64,000 nt of DNA from CBDBBY01 sp965203215 (GTDB lineage Bacteria; Pseudomonadota; Alphaproteobacteria; Rhodobacterales; Rhodobacteraceae), in NCBI GenBank assembly GCA_965203215.1, contig CBDBBY010000001.1, forward strand, positions 1,612,001 through 1,676,000, written 5' to 3'. A model generated the notes under the pieces. The model saw nothing but the letters and a program-made list of their open reading frames with translations. It searched no databases and was not told where the DNA came from. The position numbers were made by a program, and so were the translations under genes. Positions 1 to 8,951 of this stretch are shown piece after piece. Position 1 is the first letter of the stretch. The number at the start of each line of letters is the position of its first letter.

Positions 1-142
1 CCATGCCGGACGGCCGCGATCCCGATTGCAACCTCCAAAACACGCAACTTGGACAACGCGGCTCGAGGGGTCCAACAGTGACTTACAAGAATCATGAGAC
101 ACACCCCGACTATTTAGATTCAGTTCCAACTGCGGTGGTGGA

Positions 143-340
143 TTGATACAACCTACCAGATTCAAACATGTTCCTTCAGGGTGGCGGCCCCCCGAGTTGG
201 AGAATGAAGAGGATTATTGGTGGAAGGTAATAGTAAACTCCAGAGTATTCTATCCAAGTCTCTTTGAACGAAAGAGTTGGAGCCAAGACATAGTGAGGAC
301 GATGCGGTACGAAGGGAAGGAGATCAAGTCGGAAGAATGA
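143..340 (+). CDS. Small hypothetical protein, 65 aa, TTG start
   Basis: A short open frame beginning at a TTG codon and rich in aromatic and charged residues (YWW near residue 25). I recognise no family. It lies outside the first insertion sequence and could be a real small gene, the tail of something beginning before the window, or chance. Start choice is weak because no clear ribosome-binding site precedes it. Confidence 0.2.
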   Translation: MIQPTRFKHVPSGWRPPELENEEDYWWKVIVNSRVFYPSLFERKSWSQDIVRTMRYEGKEIKSEE

Positions 341-708
341 TTCGGTTAGGGCCTTCGTGTGTGGACGCCCCTTGCGAAACACGATTTTTCCTTGTCCAAT
401 TCCGGGCGTCGGGTCAAGCGCTTTCGTGTGTCCGGCCTGTCGGCGCGGCGCATTGATGGTTGTCTCTGGCCTGCATGGAGATGCGCGGACCGGGTCCAAA
501 TTACTTTTGCGCGCTCGGAGGCGCCTCGAAAGCCCGCCGGTTTTCTCGATCCCGTCTCGACGGCTGTTTGTCCTTGCACTGTCCTCGGTCGTTCCAGCGT
601 ATTTGGCGACGCCGACCTCCGCCTTGAATCAAGCGAGAGTCGAACCCCGGAAGAAATTCTTATTCATTTCCTCATTCGTTCCCGCGGCCTCGGTCCGCCG
701 CCCGTTTC
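341..708. other. Stretch without a recognisable gene
   Basis: Several overlapping frames are open because of high GC, but none has a recognisable domain. Its position next to the end of the IS110 transposase frame suggests that part of it is non-coding IS110 sequence or flank. Confidence 0.4.
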
Positions 709-1676
709 TCAGGCGGACGCGGGAGCCCTGTAGCATTCCTTCGTCGTCACGATGGCCCGGACCATCCGCGCCATCTTGTTCGCCAGCACCGCCGCGGCCA
801 GCCAAGGATCGTCGGTTCCGCGCCGAAACGCCCATCGGATGACCGCGATCGCCCCGGCAACGGGCAGCCGCCGGAGGTCGCGCTGGCCCATCTTCGAGAT
901 CCGGTCGAGCTTCGGCTTCCCCCGGTCGAGCACTGGCGGGGAACCAGGCCGAGCCAAGCCGAGAAGTCCTCCATCGGCAGCGCGAAGGCTTGGATCGCCA
1001 TGGCGCAAACGGGACCGATTCCCGGGATGGCCGTCAAGCGCTTCGCTTCGCCGCTCTCCTTCGCCCGCTTGCGCACCTCCGCGTCCAACTTCCCGATCTT
1101 CGCGTCGAGGATGCCGATCTGTTCGAGCAATTCGCGGCCCAGATCGCGAACCGTCTCCGGAAGCCGCGTCTCCGGATCGTCGACCGCCGCCGCCAGCCGG
1201 GCGATGTTCGCGATCCCCTGCGGCGCCACGACGCCGTGCTCCGCCGGATGACCGCGGAGCGCATCCGCCGTCCGGGTGCGCTGCCTGATCAGAAGATCCC
1301 GGGTCCGGAACAGCATCGCCTCCTCCTGCCGCTCCGCGCTCTCCGCCGCGACGAACCGCATTCCCGGACGCGACGCCGCCTCGCACACCGCCTCGGCGTC
1401 CGCCGCGTCGTTCTTGTGCCTCTTCACGAACGGCTTCACATGAATCGGCGGAACCAAGCGAACCTCGAACCCCGGCGATCGGAGCTCCCGGCCCCGGTGG
1501 TGGGCGCTCCCGCAGGCCTACATGGCCACGATGCACGGCCCGCGCTCGGACACCTCCGCGAGGAACCGCTCCCGCGACACTTTTTTCCTGAATATGGCGG
1601 TGCCGTCCTCGCGCACGCCGTGAAGCTGGAAACTCCTCTTGCCAAGATCGACCCCGATCATGCCAGTCTTCTCCAT
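709..1676 (-). pseudogene. IS110-family transposase, broken by a stop and a frameshift
   Basis: The N-terminal part (GVDLGKRSFQLHG) carries the first acidic residue of the DEDD domain of IS110-family transposases. The C-terminal part carries the transposase_20 region (LTAIPGIGPVCAMAIQAF, then SAWLGLVPRQ). The reading frame is interrupted by an in-frame TAG near 1516-1518 just after CIVAM, where the family normally continues with a sense codon. A one-base loss in a G-rich run near 925-930 then moves the final segment (ISKMGQRDLRRL to the end) into another frame. The start is taken at the ATG at 1676. IS110 elements have no inverted repeats, so the element's ends cannot be placed. It is almost certainly inactive. 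Confidence 0.8.
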
Positions 1677-1876
1677 GGCGGATGCTCCTTTTCCTTGATG
1701 GCTCCAATCGTTCGCCATCAAGGCACTTTCGAATGCCGCCGGCAGGGGGGGGGGCGTCCACTCCATCGCCTTTAAACGGAAGTTCCTTGGGGCTGTTTTG
1801 AACAACTCTTTGAATGTCCGGCATTTTTAGTGGATTCCGGCTGTGCGTCCACTGGACACGGCGAGCTGGGAGGGGG

Positions 1877-2767
1877 CTACCGCATGGGGATATTCGCGTT
1901 CAGCAGCTTCAGCGCCTGTTTCTGGATCGGCGTCGGCGAGGCGGGGACGTCGAATCCCGGCTTTCCCGGCCCCGAGGGCTCGATCCGGTTCATCGCGAGC
2001 GTTCCGAACTGCGCGAGCAGTCCCCGGAAGTCGTGGACGTCCTCGCCTGAGCTTGTGCGCTTGGCGGCCGCCTTCCGCCTGGCCTGCGGCGAGCGCTCGG
2101 CCTTGGCGACGGGCGAGTCGCGGACCGGGCCGCGCTCGTCGTCGAACAGCATCGGGGCGAGCGCTTCGCGCATGTGCTTTTCGACATAGCAAGCGAGCAT
2201 GCAGATCAGGAGGTGGGCGCGGACCCCTCGGCTCGCGGCGGTGGCGGATCGGCCGGACCTGGAGGTCGGACGCCTTCATCGTCCGGAACGCCCTCTCGAC
2301 CCGGCCCAGCCTTTTGCAGGTTTCGACGACGGCGGCGGACATCCGCTCTTCCTTCACATTGGTCCGAACGACGTAGAATCCGTCCAGAGCCGCCTCGTCG
2401 GCGATATTTTGCTTTTTGCGCTTCCAGAAGAAGGATCCCGTTCCGATCCTCAGATCGAAATGCTTCCGCATCTTGCGCTTTCCGAGGGCGCGCTCGGCGC
2501 GGCGCCGGATCGCGTCCGCGTTCCGGAGCGGCCGCTTGTCCCGGCGGACCGCCCGGCGGATCTCGATCAGATCTTGCGCCGCCGCCGCGATCAAGTCCTT
2601 GCGCTTGCGGGTCCGCTCTTCGGCCAGCAGCGGATTCCTGCAGACGACCAGCCGCTCGCCGGGGAACAGCTCCCGGCATTCGATCTCCGCCATGTCCCGC
2701 TCGTCGAACAGCGTGGGCTGCAGCGCGCCGTTTTCAGCCAAGGCGCCGACCCCGGCGGCCCTGAGGG
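1877..2767 (-). pseudogene. IS1634-family transposase, C-terminal segment
   Basis: This is the third and last segment of an IS4-superfamily (IS1634-type) transposase gene read on the minus strand. It begins after the ISAs1-type insertion with LRAAGVGALAENGALQ, then FDERDMAEIE and the RVERAFRTMK motif that holds the last catalytic Glu, and ends with HMREALAPMLFDDE and a tail stopping at 1877. A one-base frameshift in a run of C near 2223-2227 separates RTMKASDLQVRP from HMREALAPM. With two insertions, the frameshift and a probable N-terminal deletion, the gene is dead. Confidence 0.8.
2759..2767. repeat. Target-site duplication of ISAs1-type element, left copy
   Basis: CCCTGAGGG lies directly left of the element end and recurs at 4003-4011. 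Nine bases fits the 8-10 bp duplications known for the ISAs1 family. Taking out the element plus one copy rejoins the IS1634 reading frame. Confidence 0.85.
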
Positions 2768-4002
2768 TAGGGCCTTCGCTCTTAAAATTTGCCGATCGCG
2801 TTGGCCAGCATTCCGAGCAGATATTTGTCGCTCATGGCGGCGATCTCCATCCGTCCCTTGAGCGGGTAGTCGTCGTCCATGAGGCGCACGATGTTCAGGC
2901 CGATGCGCCGGATGGCGGCGAGGCACTCCGGCCCGCCCAGGGTCCGGTTCCGCATTCGGTCCTCGTCCATGACGACGTCCAGAACCCAGTGGACGCAGTT
3001 CTCGATCTTCCAGTGGCTGCGGACGAGCTCCAGCAGACGCTCCGGCGAAATCTCCGCGCTCATGATGAAATAGCGGACCGCCTGCTCCTGTTTGCCCTTC
3101 AGTTCACGGACGGCCTCGATCTTGCCGACGGCCTTGAGGCCGGGCCAGTCGTGCCGGTCCTGCAGCCAGCCGACATCGTGCGAGACCGTCGCGACGCGCG
3201 TCTCGATGCGCCCGTGCCCGCAGCCGACATGCTGATATTCAAGCATTTCCTCCTGCGCCTCCGGATCGGCGAACCAGTCCCGCACGTCCTCGCGCAGCGA
3301 CTTCTGGTTGCCTTCCGCCGGAAGGACGTAGTCGCCGCCCTTCTCCACGATCAGCGCCGACGCCTCGCGCTGCGTGTGCATCGCGTCGGCCGCCGCCGTG
3401 CGCCCGGCCAGATCCAGAATCTCCAGAAGGGCCGGAAGCGCCGTGATCTCGTTCGACTTCCCGTCGACCTTGACCTGGCCGAGAACGAGTCCCGCCCCGG
3501 GCTCGAACGCCTGCACCAGATGCAGCGCGGACTTGCTCGAGGCGTCCAGGATCGCGCCCTTCAGCACCTTGCCGTCGATCGCCACCTGATCCGCCGGACC
3601 GCTCGGAAGCGCCGCCAGCAGCATCTTCGCGAACTCCATCAGAGCGGCCGCCATCTGCTCCGGATCGAGAGCGTTGAACAGGTCGGAGAACGCGTCGTGG
3701 CTCGGCGGACCGCCCTTGAGCTCCAGGAATCCCTTCAAAAACTCGTATTTGACCTTCGCGTACCGGGCGAACGAGCTGCATGACGACTTGCCGGCCAGCG
3801 TCGCCAGCAGGGCGATCACCAGCATCTCGATCAAGTCATGCTTCGTGGCGTTGCTCTTTCGGGGATCGTCAACCCCTTGAAAAATAGTGCGGACTCTTTC
3901 CATCTTCTGCCTCCGGACACTGCTCTTCGTTGTTGTTTTGACCGAAGAGTGCCAGCAGGCGGCGGAAATGGAAAACGGAAATTTTTAAAAGCGAAGGCCC
4001 TA
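2768..4002 (-). mobile_element. ISAs1-family insertion sequence, complete, 1235 bp
   Basis: The two ends are imperfect inverted repeats of about 26 bp: both start TAGGGCCTTCGCT, then differ slightly across TTAAAATTT and GCCG/CCG. It is flanked by identical 9-bp copies of CCCTGAGGG. It carries one intact transposase on the minus strand and sits inside an IS1634-type transposase gene. Clean ends and an undamaged gene indicate a fairly recent insertion. Confidence 0.9.
2782..3903 (-). CDS. ISAs1-family transposase, intact
   Basis: A full-length 373-aa transposase of the ISAs1 (H-repeat-associated) family. It starts MERVRTIFQGVDDPR, with the conserved DPR, and has DQVAIDGKVLKGA near residue 155, which holds a catalytic Asp. 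Later come the RSHWKIENCVHWVLDVVMDED block containing the catalytic Glu and a C-terminal NIVRLMDDDYPLKGR segment. The stop codon lies only about 15 bases inside the element end, which is normal for this family. No frame damage is visible, so it may be active. A diverged C-terminal relative lies at 7136-7375. Confidence 0.92.
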   Translation of the reverse strand: MERVRTIFQGVDDPRKSNATKHDLIEMLVIALLATLAGKSSCSSFARYAKVKYEFLKGFLELKGGPPSHDAFSDLFNALDPEQMAAALMEFAKMLLAALPSGPADQVAIDGKVLKGAILDASSKSALHLVQAFEPGAGLVLGQVKVDGKSNEITALPALLEILDLAGRTAAADAMHTQREASALIVEKGGDYVLPAEGNQKSLREDVRDWFADPEAQEEMLEYQHVGCGHGRIETRVATVSHDVGWLQDRHDWPGLKAVGKIEAVRELKGKQEQAVRYFIMSAEISPERLLELVRSHWKIENCVHWVLDVVMDEDRMRNRTLGGPECLAAIRRIGLNIVRLMDDDYPLKGRMEIAAMSDKYLLGMLANAIGKF

Positions 4003-4011
4003 CCCTGAGGG
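4003..4011. repeat. Target-site duplication of ISAs1-type element, right copy
   Basis: Second copy of CCCTGAGGG, identical to 2759-2767. The duplicated word is itself nearly palindromic. Confidence 0.85.
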
Positions 4012-4433
4012 CGAAGATCCAGTCGCAGCCGTTGGGCTCGAGATCCTCGCGGACGCGCGCCTGCGTGATCATGCCCCGGTCTCCGACGAACACCGCCCGC
4101 TTCAGTCCGAAGCGGTCGCGGAGCTTGCCGACCTGCGCGGCCACGGTGGAGGGATCGGACGCGTTCCCGGGGAACGCCTCGACGGCGACCGGCCGTCCTT
4201 CGGCGTCGCACAGCAGCCCGAACTCGATCTGCGGCAGCCCTTTCTTGCCGTCGCGCGAGCAACCGCGATCAACCAGCGGGCAGGTCCGGCTGTAGCTCCA
4301 GACCGAGGTCAAATCGTAGAGAACGGGGCTTCCTTCGTTCAGATGCTTCTCGGCCAGCGCCTTCTCGATCCTCGGCTGGCGCTCGAGCAGCCAGTCCATG
4401 GTCTCGTAAAGCCGGTCCTCGCTCAAGGTCTCC

Positions 4434-4438
4434 GGCAG
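4434..4438. repeat. Target-site duplication of IS21-type element, left copy
   Basis: GGCAG directly precedes the TG end of the element and recurs at 6728-6732. Five bases is within the 4-8 bp range known for IS21-family elements. Confidence 0.8.
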
Positions 4439-4583
4439 TGTTACTACCGGGTTAAAACTCCCCAAAAGCGCCGAAGTAAAATTCCCCAGTCAGGGGGCTG
4501 CGAATTCGTTCCGGGGGGCATGCCCCCCGGAACGAAAGCAGTCCAAAATCCCATCCGATTTTTTTGCCGAAGGAGGCAGTCGG

Positions 4584-5816
4584 GTGATCAAACTGGAGAA
4601 GATTGTCATGTTGCAAGAACTGAAACGGGAAGGCCTTTCGATCAGCGCGATCGCGCGCCGGACGGGCCTGGACCGCAAGACGGTCCGCAAGCTTCTGGAC
4701 CGGGGCCTCGCGGCTCCGGCCTATTCGCCTCGGGAGCCGCGGCCCCGGCTTCTGGAGCCGTACGAGGGCTATCTCGCCAAAAAGATCGGGAACTGCCCCG
4801 ACCTGTCCGGACGCCGGCTGTTCCGGCAAATCCAGGAGCGCGGCTACGAAGGCGGCTACACGGCGGTGACGGATTATCTCCGCGCGATCCGGCCGGACGC
4901 GGCGCCCGGGTTCGAGCGGCGCTTCGAGACCGGGCCCGGCGAGCAGGCCCAGGTCGACTTCGCCGAATTCAAAACCGAATACGCCGACGAGCCCGGCGCC
5001 GTCCGGAAAGTCCACCTGTTCTCGTTCGTCCTCGGATGCAGCCGATGGCTGTGGGGCCGGTTCTGCGCCGACCAGAAGCTCGAGACGGTGCCGGGATGCC
5101 ACGTGGCGGCCTTCAATGCGTGCGGAGGGGCGGCGAAAGAAGTGCTCTACGACCGGATGAAGACCGCCGTCCTGGGAGAGGGCGCCGACCGGACCGCGGT
5201 CTACAACCCGTCCCTGGTCGCCTTGCTCGACCACTACGGATCGGCGCCCAAGGCCTGCAGAGCCTACCGGGCGAAGACCAAGGGCAAGGTGGAGCGGCCG
5301 TTCCGCTACATCCGCCAGGACTTCTTCCTCGACCGGACCTTCCGCAGCCTCGACGACCTCAACGCGCAATTCGACGATTGGCGCGGCAAGGTCGCCAATC
5401 CGCGCGTCCACGCCACCACCGGACGGATCGTCGACCAGGCCTTCGCCGAAGAGCAAAGCTATTTGGTTCCGCTGCCCGCGCATCCCTACGACGCCGTCCT
5501 GACCGTCGAGAGGCGCGTCAGCCGCGACGGAATGGTCTCCGTCGGCGGAAACCTCTATTCCGTGCCCGACGCCGCACGCAAGCGCGTGCTGGAGGTGCAG
5601 CGGCATCCCGCCGAAGTGCGGATCTTCGAAGACAGGACGCTGATCGCCCGGCATCCCGTCCTTGAAGGCCGGAACCGCCGCAGGGTCGATCCCGGCCACC
5701 GCAGGCCGCCTCCGCCGTGCACCGATTTGCCCAAGCTCGAGGAGGCGCCGAAACGGTCCCTGGCCTTCTACGATGCCGTCGGACGCCGCCTCGAGCGGCA
5801 GGGAGCAGCCCGATGA
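4584..5816 (+). CDS. istA: IS21-family transposase IstA
   Basis: A 410-aa integrase-core transposase. An N-terminal helix-turn-helix (SISAIARRTGLDRKTVRKLL, residues 19-38) precedes the DDE catalytic core: Asp125 in QAQVDFAEF, Asp190 in VLYDRMKTA and Glu237 in GKVERPFRY. A Mu-type beta-barrel-like C-terminal region follows. The stop codon overlaps the istB start (ATGA at 5813-5816), the classic translationally coupled istAB arrangement. No damage is visible. Confidence 0.95.
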   Translation: MIKLEKIVMLQELKREGLSISAIARRTGLDRKTVRKLLDRGLAAPAYSPREPRPRLLEPYEGYLAKKIGNCPDLSGRRLFRQIQERGYEGGYTAVTDYLRAIRPDAAPGFERRFETGPGEQAQVDFAEFKTEYADEPGAVRKVHLFSFVLGCSRWLWGRFCADQKLETVPGCHVAAFNACGGAAKEVLYDRMKTAVLGEGADRTAVYNPSLVALLDHYGSAPKACRAYRAKTKGKVERPFRYIRQDFFLDRTFRSLDDLNAQFDDWRGKVANPRVHATTGRIVDQAFAEEQSYLVPLPAHPYDAVLTVERRVSRDGMVSVGGNLYSVPDAARKRVLEVQRHPAEVRIFEDRTLIARHPVLEGRNRRRVDPGHRRPPPPCTDLPKLEEAPKRSLAFYDAVGRRLERQGAAR

Positions 5817-6649
5817 CCGAACTGATCGACCGCATCGGCGCCGCCCTGGTCGGACTGAAAATGCCCCGGGCGCTCGAAGCGCTTAGCCCCACGCTGCGGC
5901 GGCTGGAGCAGGGCGAGATCACAGCCGTCGAAGCCATCGACGCCCTCCTCAGCGAGGAATACGCCCTGCGCGAAACAAGACGAATAGACATCGCGTTGCG
6001 AACCGCGAAGCTCCTCCCCGTCAAAACGGTCGAAAGCTTCGACTTCGCATTCCAGCCCTCCCTCGACCGGGAGAGAATCGCCGCCTTGGCCCAGCTCGAC
6101 TTCATCCGGAGACGCGAAACCGTCCACTTCCTCGGACCGCCGGGAACCGGAAAATCCCACCTCGCGACCGCACTCGGCGTCGCCGCCGTCAAAGCCGGAA
6201 AAAGCGTCTACAAGACGACGCTCGCGGAACTCACCGACAGCCTCGCCAAAGCCGAACGCCAAGGCCAGCTCGCCGAAAAAATCCGCTTCTTCACGCGGGC
6301 CGCGCTGCTCGTCGTCGATGAAATCGGATACTTGCCCATCTCCAAAGGCGGCGCGAGCCTGTTCTTCCAGATCGTAAATGCGAGATACGAAAAAGGCGCG
6401 ATGATCCTCACTTCGAACAGAAGCTTCGCGGAATGGGGCGACATCTTCGGAGACCCCGTCGTCGCGACGGCACTCCTCGACCGACTCCTCCACCACGCCG
6501 TCGTCGTCCGAATCGAAGGCGCAAGCTACAGACTCAGAAAGCACGCAGACCTCATTCCCGAACACGTCCGAGCGAATGCGCCCATCACGCCGCCGCCCGC
6601 GCCGAAAAAACGAGGGCGGCCCAAAAAGGAGACCCGAACCGACGACTGA
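5813..6649 (+). CDS. istB: IS21-family helper ATPase IstB
   Basis: A 278-aa AAA+ ATPase that acts as the transposition regulator of IS21 elements, binding DNA and delivering target to IstA. It has Walker A GPPGTGKS at residues 108-115, Walker B LLVVDEIG with Asp169-Glu170, sensor motif ILTSNRSF and an arginine-rich C-terminal segment ending in a basic tail (KKRGRPKKE). The start is the ATG that overlaps the istA stop by four bases. Open frame continues upstream, but the coupled ATG is the sensible start. Confidence 0.95.
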   Translation: MTELIDRIGAALVGLKMPRALEALSPTLRRLEQGEITAVEAIDALLSEEYALRETRRIDIALRTAKLLPVKTVESFDFAFQPSLDRERIAALAQLDFIRRRETVHFLGPPGTGKSHLATALGVAAVKAGKSVYKTTLAELTDSLAKAERQGQLAEKIRFFTRAALLVVDEIGYLPISKGGASLFFQIVNARYEKGAMILTSNRSFAEWGDIFGDPVVATALLDRLLHHAVVVRIEGASYRLRKHADLIPEHVRANAPITPPPAPKKRGRPKKETRTDD

Positions 6650-6727
6650 TCTGGCTCGCCGCCAAAACACCAAAAAGTGGGGAATTTTACTTCGGCACTT
6701 TTGGGGAATTTTACTTCGGCATTGACA

Positions 6728-6732
6728 GGCAG
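6728..6732. repeat. Target-site duplication of IS21-type element, right copy
   Basis: Second copy of GGCAG, matching 4434-4438. Confidence 0.8.
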
Positions 6733-6963
6733 GCCGAGCTGGGACGACAAGGTGGAGACCGCCGTCTCCGGCCGGAAGAGCCGGGCGGCGGCGAGCTTCG
6801 ATCCCGGCTCCAGAATCCGCTGCGCGACCAGGGCGACCGCATCCGGGGGAAGCTTGGTGATGTTGGCGAGGGTGCGCTTCTTGGCCTTTCCGCCTTCCCG
6901 GTAGGCTTGGCGGATCAGGATCGTGGGCCGCGAGTTGCGGTTGGGGACGACATCGACAAACAT
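6733..6963 (-). pseudogene. IS1634-family transposase, N-terminal segment
   Basis: Start of the interrupted IS1634-type gene: MFVDVVPNRNSRPTILIR followed by AYREGGKAKKRTLANITKLP, the usual beginning of this family. It then jumps directly to VALVAQRILEPGSKLAAARL. From family knowledge about 70-80 residues normally lie between these two blocks, so an in-frame deletion is likely here as well. It ends at SSQLGLP where the IS21-type element sits. Confidence 0.8.
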
Positions 6964-7135
6964 GGATACCTTGTATCATATGAAAAGTTATCCATTCAAG
7001 GAAAAATATCATAATATCTTGAAACTATGCATGGATACATCCTGCAGCCAAAAAAACGGCCCGGAACCGCCGCAACTCATTGCTGCGGAAGGATAGAATG
7101 CGAGGCGAAGCTTCAAAATCGCACGGAACTTCCGT

Positions 7136-7375
7136 TTAAAATTTGCCGACCGCGTTCACGAGAAGACCGAGCAGATATTTGTCATTCATGCCGGCGAATT
7201 GCATACGTCCCTTGAGCGAGTTGTCGTCGTCCATGAGGCGCACGATGTCCGGGGCGATGCGTCGGATGGCAGCGAGGCACTCCGGCCCGTTCAGGGTTCG
7301 GTTCCGCATCCGGTCCTCGTTCCAGAACCCAGTGGAGGCCGTTATCGGTCGCACGGCGGTTGCGGACGAGCTCCG
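7136..7375 (-). pseudogene. ISAs1-family transposase remnant (C-terminus)
   Basis: The last 60 or so residues (NEDRMRNRTL then GPECLAAIRR to LLVNAVGKF) closely follow the intact ISAs1 transposase at 2782-3903. The preceding ELVRNRRATDNGLHWVL lies in another frame after a small deletion that removes the DVVM equivalent. The outer repeat is reduced to TTTAAAATTTGCCG. It is a different, older ISAs1 copy. Its broken edge abuts a truncated ImmA/IrrE gene, so this insertion or a later deletion removed that gene's 5' part. Confidence 0.75.
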
Positions 7376-7380
7376 GGACA

Positions 7381-7848
7381 ATAAAGGCGCAGGGCGTCCA
7401 CATCGGAAATCTGACGCTATCGGACGCGCACGTGCGTGGCGTGGCGGTCGCCGGTCCGCAACACAAGCCCGGAATGTTCGTCAATGAGTGCTATGCGCCC
7501 AATGCTGACGAGGCCGGCCGCCGCTTCACGCTAGCGCATGAGTTCTGCCACTTGCTGTTCGACCAGGACCAAGGACAAGCTCTGGCTGTTGCCAGCGGCC
7601 CTTGGGCGCCGCGCGCAATCGAACAACGTGCCAACGCTTTCGCGGCAATGTTGCTGATGCCTAAGTTTCTTTTGAAGCAGATGCTTTCAGGATTAACGGT
7701 GCCGATCACCATGAAGGGCGATGTGGATGATCTGGCGAAGCATCTACTCGTCGGCCGTTTACCCTTGCTGCATCATCTGGCGAACTTGGGATTCATGGAC
7801 TACGAGGACCGGATTCGTCTGGAAGGCGAGTTGCCGCCCTTTGCTTGA
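7381..7848 (+). pseudogene. ImmA/IrrE-type metallopeptidase, 5'-truncated
   Basis: The remaining protein has the zinc-peptidase motif RRFTLAHEFCHLLFD (HEFCH) followed by RANAFAAMLLMP, the third-ligand helix typical of ImmA/IrrE peptidases, and ends at a natural stop. The N-terminal helix-turn-helix and middle part expected for this family are missing: the frame runs straight out of the ISAs1 remnant. ImmA/IrrE proteins cleave repressors or regulate stress, mobile-element and toxin genes. No partner gene survives next to it. A TTG/ATG-like start inside IS sequence could still yield a product, but it would lack the sensor part. Confidence 0.7.
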
Positions 7849-8024
7849 GTTGCACGGTAGAGGGGAAGAACCGATTAAGTTTAGGCACAAGGCCACCCGC
7901 TGCAATGAGGATCCTCGCAGTAATTTGTGATCCTTGGAGAGGTTCGCCGACGATCTCCACGACGAAAAAGAGGATCGCATTTCATGACGATGGTCGTGCG
8001 GCTGCGACGCGACGAGCCTGCCGA

Positions 8025-8135
8025 TTGAATTAGGCGGCCGGGAGCAGCCTGAAACGCAGCGAAATGTAGTGCCTAAAATTTCGGCGCAAACACGTAAATA
8101 CAAATGTTTAACGGAAAAAAGTCGAAGTCAGGAAT
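8025..8135 (-). repeat. Degenerate dispersed repeat, copy C
   Basis: Read on the minus strand, this stretch resembles 23715-23830 and 31012-31125: CGTGTTT, then AAATTTTTAGGCACTAC-like core, then TGCTC(T/C)CGG and CAATCG. It is the most diverged of the three and lacks the IS5-type coding sequence that follows the others. It ends with GTCGAAGTCAG, a word also present in the repeats at 10764 and 11102. Confidence 0.5.
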
Positions 8136-8161
8136 GAGGCAGCCAAACGATTGATTCCGAT

Positions 8162-8175
8162 GCACCAATTGGTGC
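8162..8175. other. 14-bp perfect palindrome downstream of efp
   Basis: GCACCAATTGGTGC is perfectly self-complementary. It lies about 30 bases past the efp stop codon on the minus strand. There is no T run behind it, so it may be a weak terminator stem, an operator or chance. Confidence 0.3.
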
Positions 8176-8202
8176 CCGTCTTGGGGATCATCGCGACGGC
8201 GC

Positions 8203-8766
8203 TCAAGCGCGCTCAACGTATTCGGATGTCTCCGTATTGACTATGATTGTGTCTCCGGGTGCGATGAAAGGCGGAACCGAGGTCCGAACTCCGTTGTCCA
8301 GTTCGGCCGGCTTGTAGCTGTTGGCAGCGGTCTGGCCCGTGACGACAGGTTCAGTGTACGAAACTTTGCACTCAACCTTCTGAGGCAGCTCAATCCGGAT
8401 CGCTTCGTCTCCGAAGAACTCTATTGTGACGGCCATTCCATCCTGCAGGAACGGTCCTCGATCACCCAGCATATCGGCGGACAGCTCCGACTGCTCGAAC
8501 GTTTCGTTGTCCATGAAGTGAAGGGTATTCGCGTCCCTGTAAAGGAACTGCTGCGGCCTTTGGTCAAGCCGAACGCGCTCCACCTTGTCAGCGGAGCGGA
8601 ACCGCTCGTTCAACTTGCTGCCGTTCCGCAAATTCCTCAATTCGGCCTGTGCAAACGCACCGCCCTTTCCGGGCTTTACATGATCGACCTTCACGACGGT
8701 CCATATCGCGTTCTTGTGCTCCAAAACATGACCGGGGCGGATTTCGTTTCCGTTGATTTTTGGCAT
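8203..8766 (-). CDS. efp: Translation elongation factor P
   Basis: A 187-aa protein with the three-domain EF-P layout and family length. It helps the ribosome form peptide bonds at polyproline stretches. Domain I carries VKPGKGGAFAQAELRN with Lys34 at the tip, the residue lysylated by EpmA in bacteria that use that route. Domain II has GTVQ-equivalent strands (LHFMDNETFEQ) and domain III ends in GDTIIVNTETSEYVERA, matching the canonical GEYxxR end. The ATG is preceded by AGGTG at normal spacing. Its immediate neighbours are an ImmA fragment and a DUF6280-type gene; no epmA or epmB lies in the window. Confidence 0.97.
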   Translation of the reverse strand: MPKINGNEIRPGHVLEHKNAIWTVVKVDHVKPGKGGAFAQAELRNLRNGSKLNERFRSADKVERVRLDQRPQQFLYRDANTLHFMDNETFEQSELSADMLGDRGPFLQDGMAVTIEFFGDEAIRIELPQKVECKVSYTEPVVTGQTAANSYKPAELDNGVRTSVPPFIAPGDTIIVNTETSEYVERA

Positions 8767-8951
8767 GGTTCACCTGCGAAAATGGTTGAAAATCGCCGCC
8801 CGTTCGTATACATGTGTGTTCATCGGCATTCAATTCGCATCACTGTCGAACCGAACGAGTTCGGTTGGCGAAAGAAATTGTGCAAAACGGGCCGATATGA
8901 GCAATGCGGCGCGACCCGCCGCCAAGGGGAAGGACAAAAAAGGACGTCTTT

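Larger units (their letters stand above)
4003..4438 (-). pseudogene. IS1634-family transposase, middle segment
   Basis: Middle part of the same IS1634-type gene, between the two inserted elements. On the minus strand it continues LPETLSEDRLYETMDWLLERQ from the N-terminal segment and includes LYDLTSVWSYS (with a catalytic Asp) and FGLKRAVFVGDRGMIT (with the second catalytic Asp). It ends CDWIFALR at the ISAs1 junction. Removing the IS21-type element and one copy of its GGCAG duplication gives an uninterrupted frame LGLPETLSED. Confidence 0.85.
4439..6727 (+). mobile_element. IS21-family insertion sequence, complete, 2289 bp
   Basis: Both ends begin with TGT and run inward through two tandem copies of an approximately 22-bp unit ending in AAAATTCCCC/AAAACTCCCC. 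This multiple-repeat terminus is typical of IS21 elements. The outermost left unit is more diverged (ACCGGGTTAAAACTCCCC against GCCGAAGTAAAATTCCCC on the right). The element carries istA and istB, both intact, and is flanked by GGCAG duplications. It is inserted in the IS1634-type gene. Confidence 0.9.

Noticed and set aside
2416..3783. 455-codon plus-strand frame
   Set aside because: Antisense of the IS1634 and ISAs1 transposase segments.
4452..5699. 415-codon minus-strand frame
   Set aside because: Complement of istA; no domain, while istA has a full DDE core.
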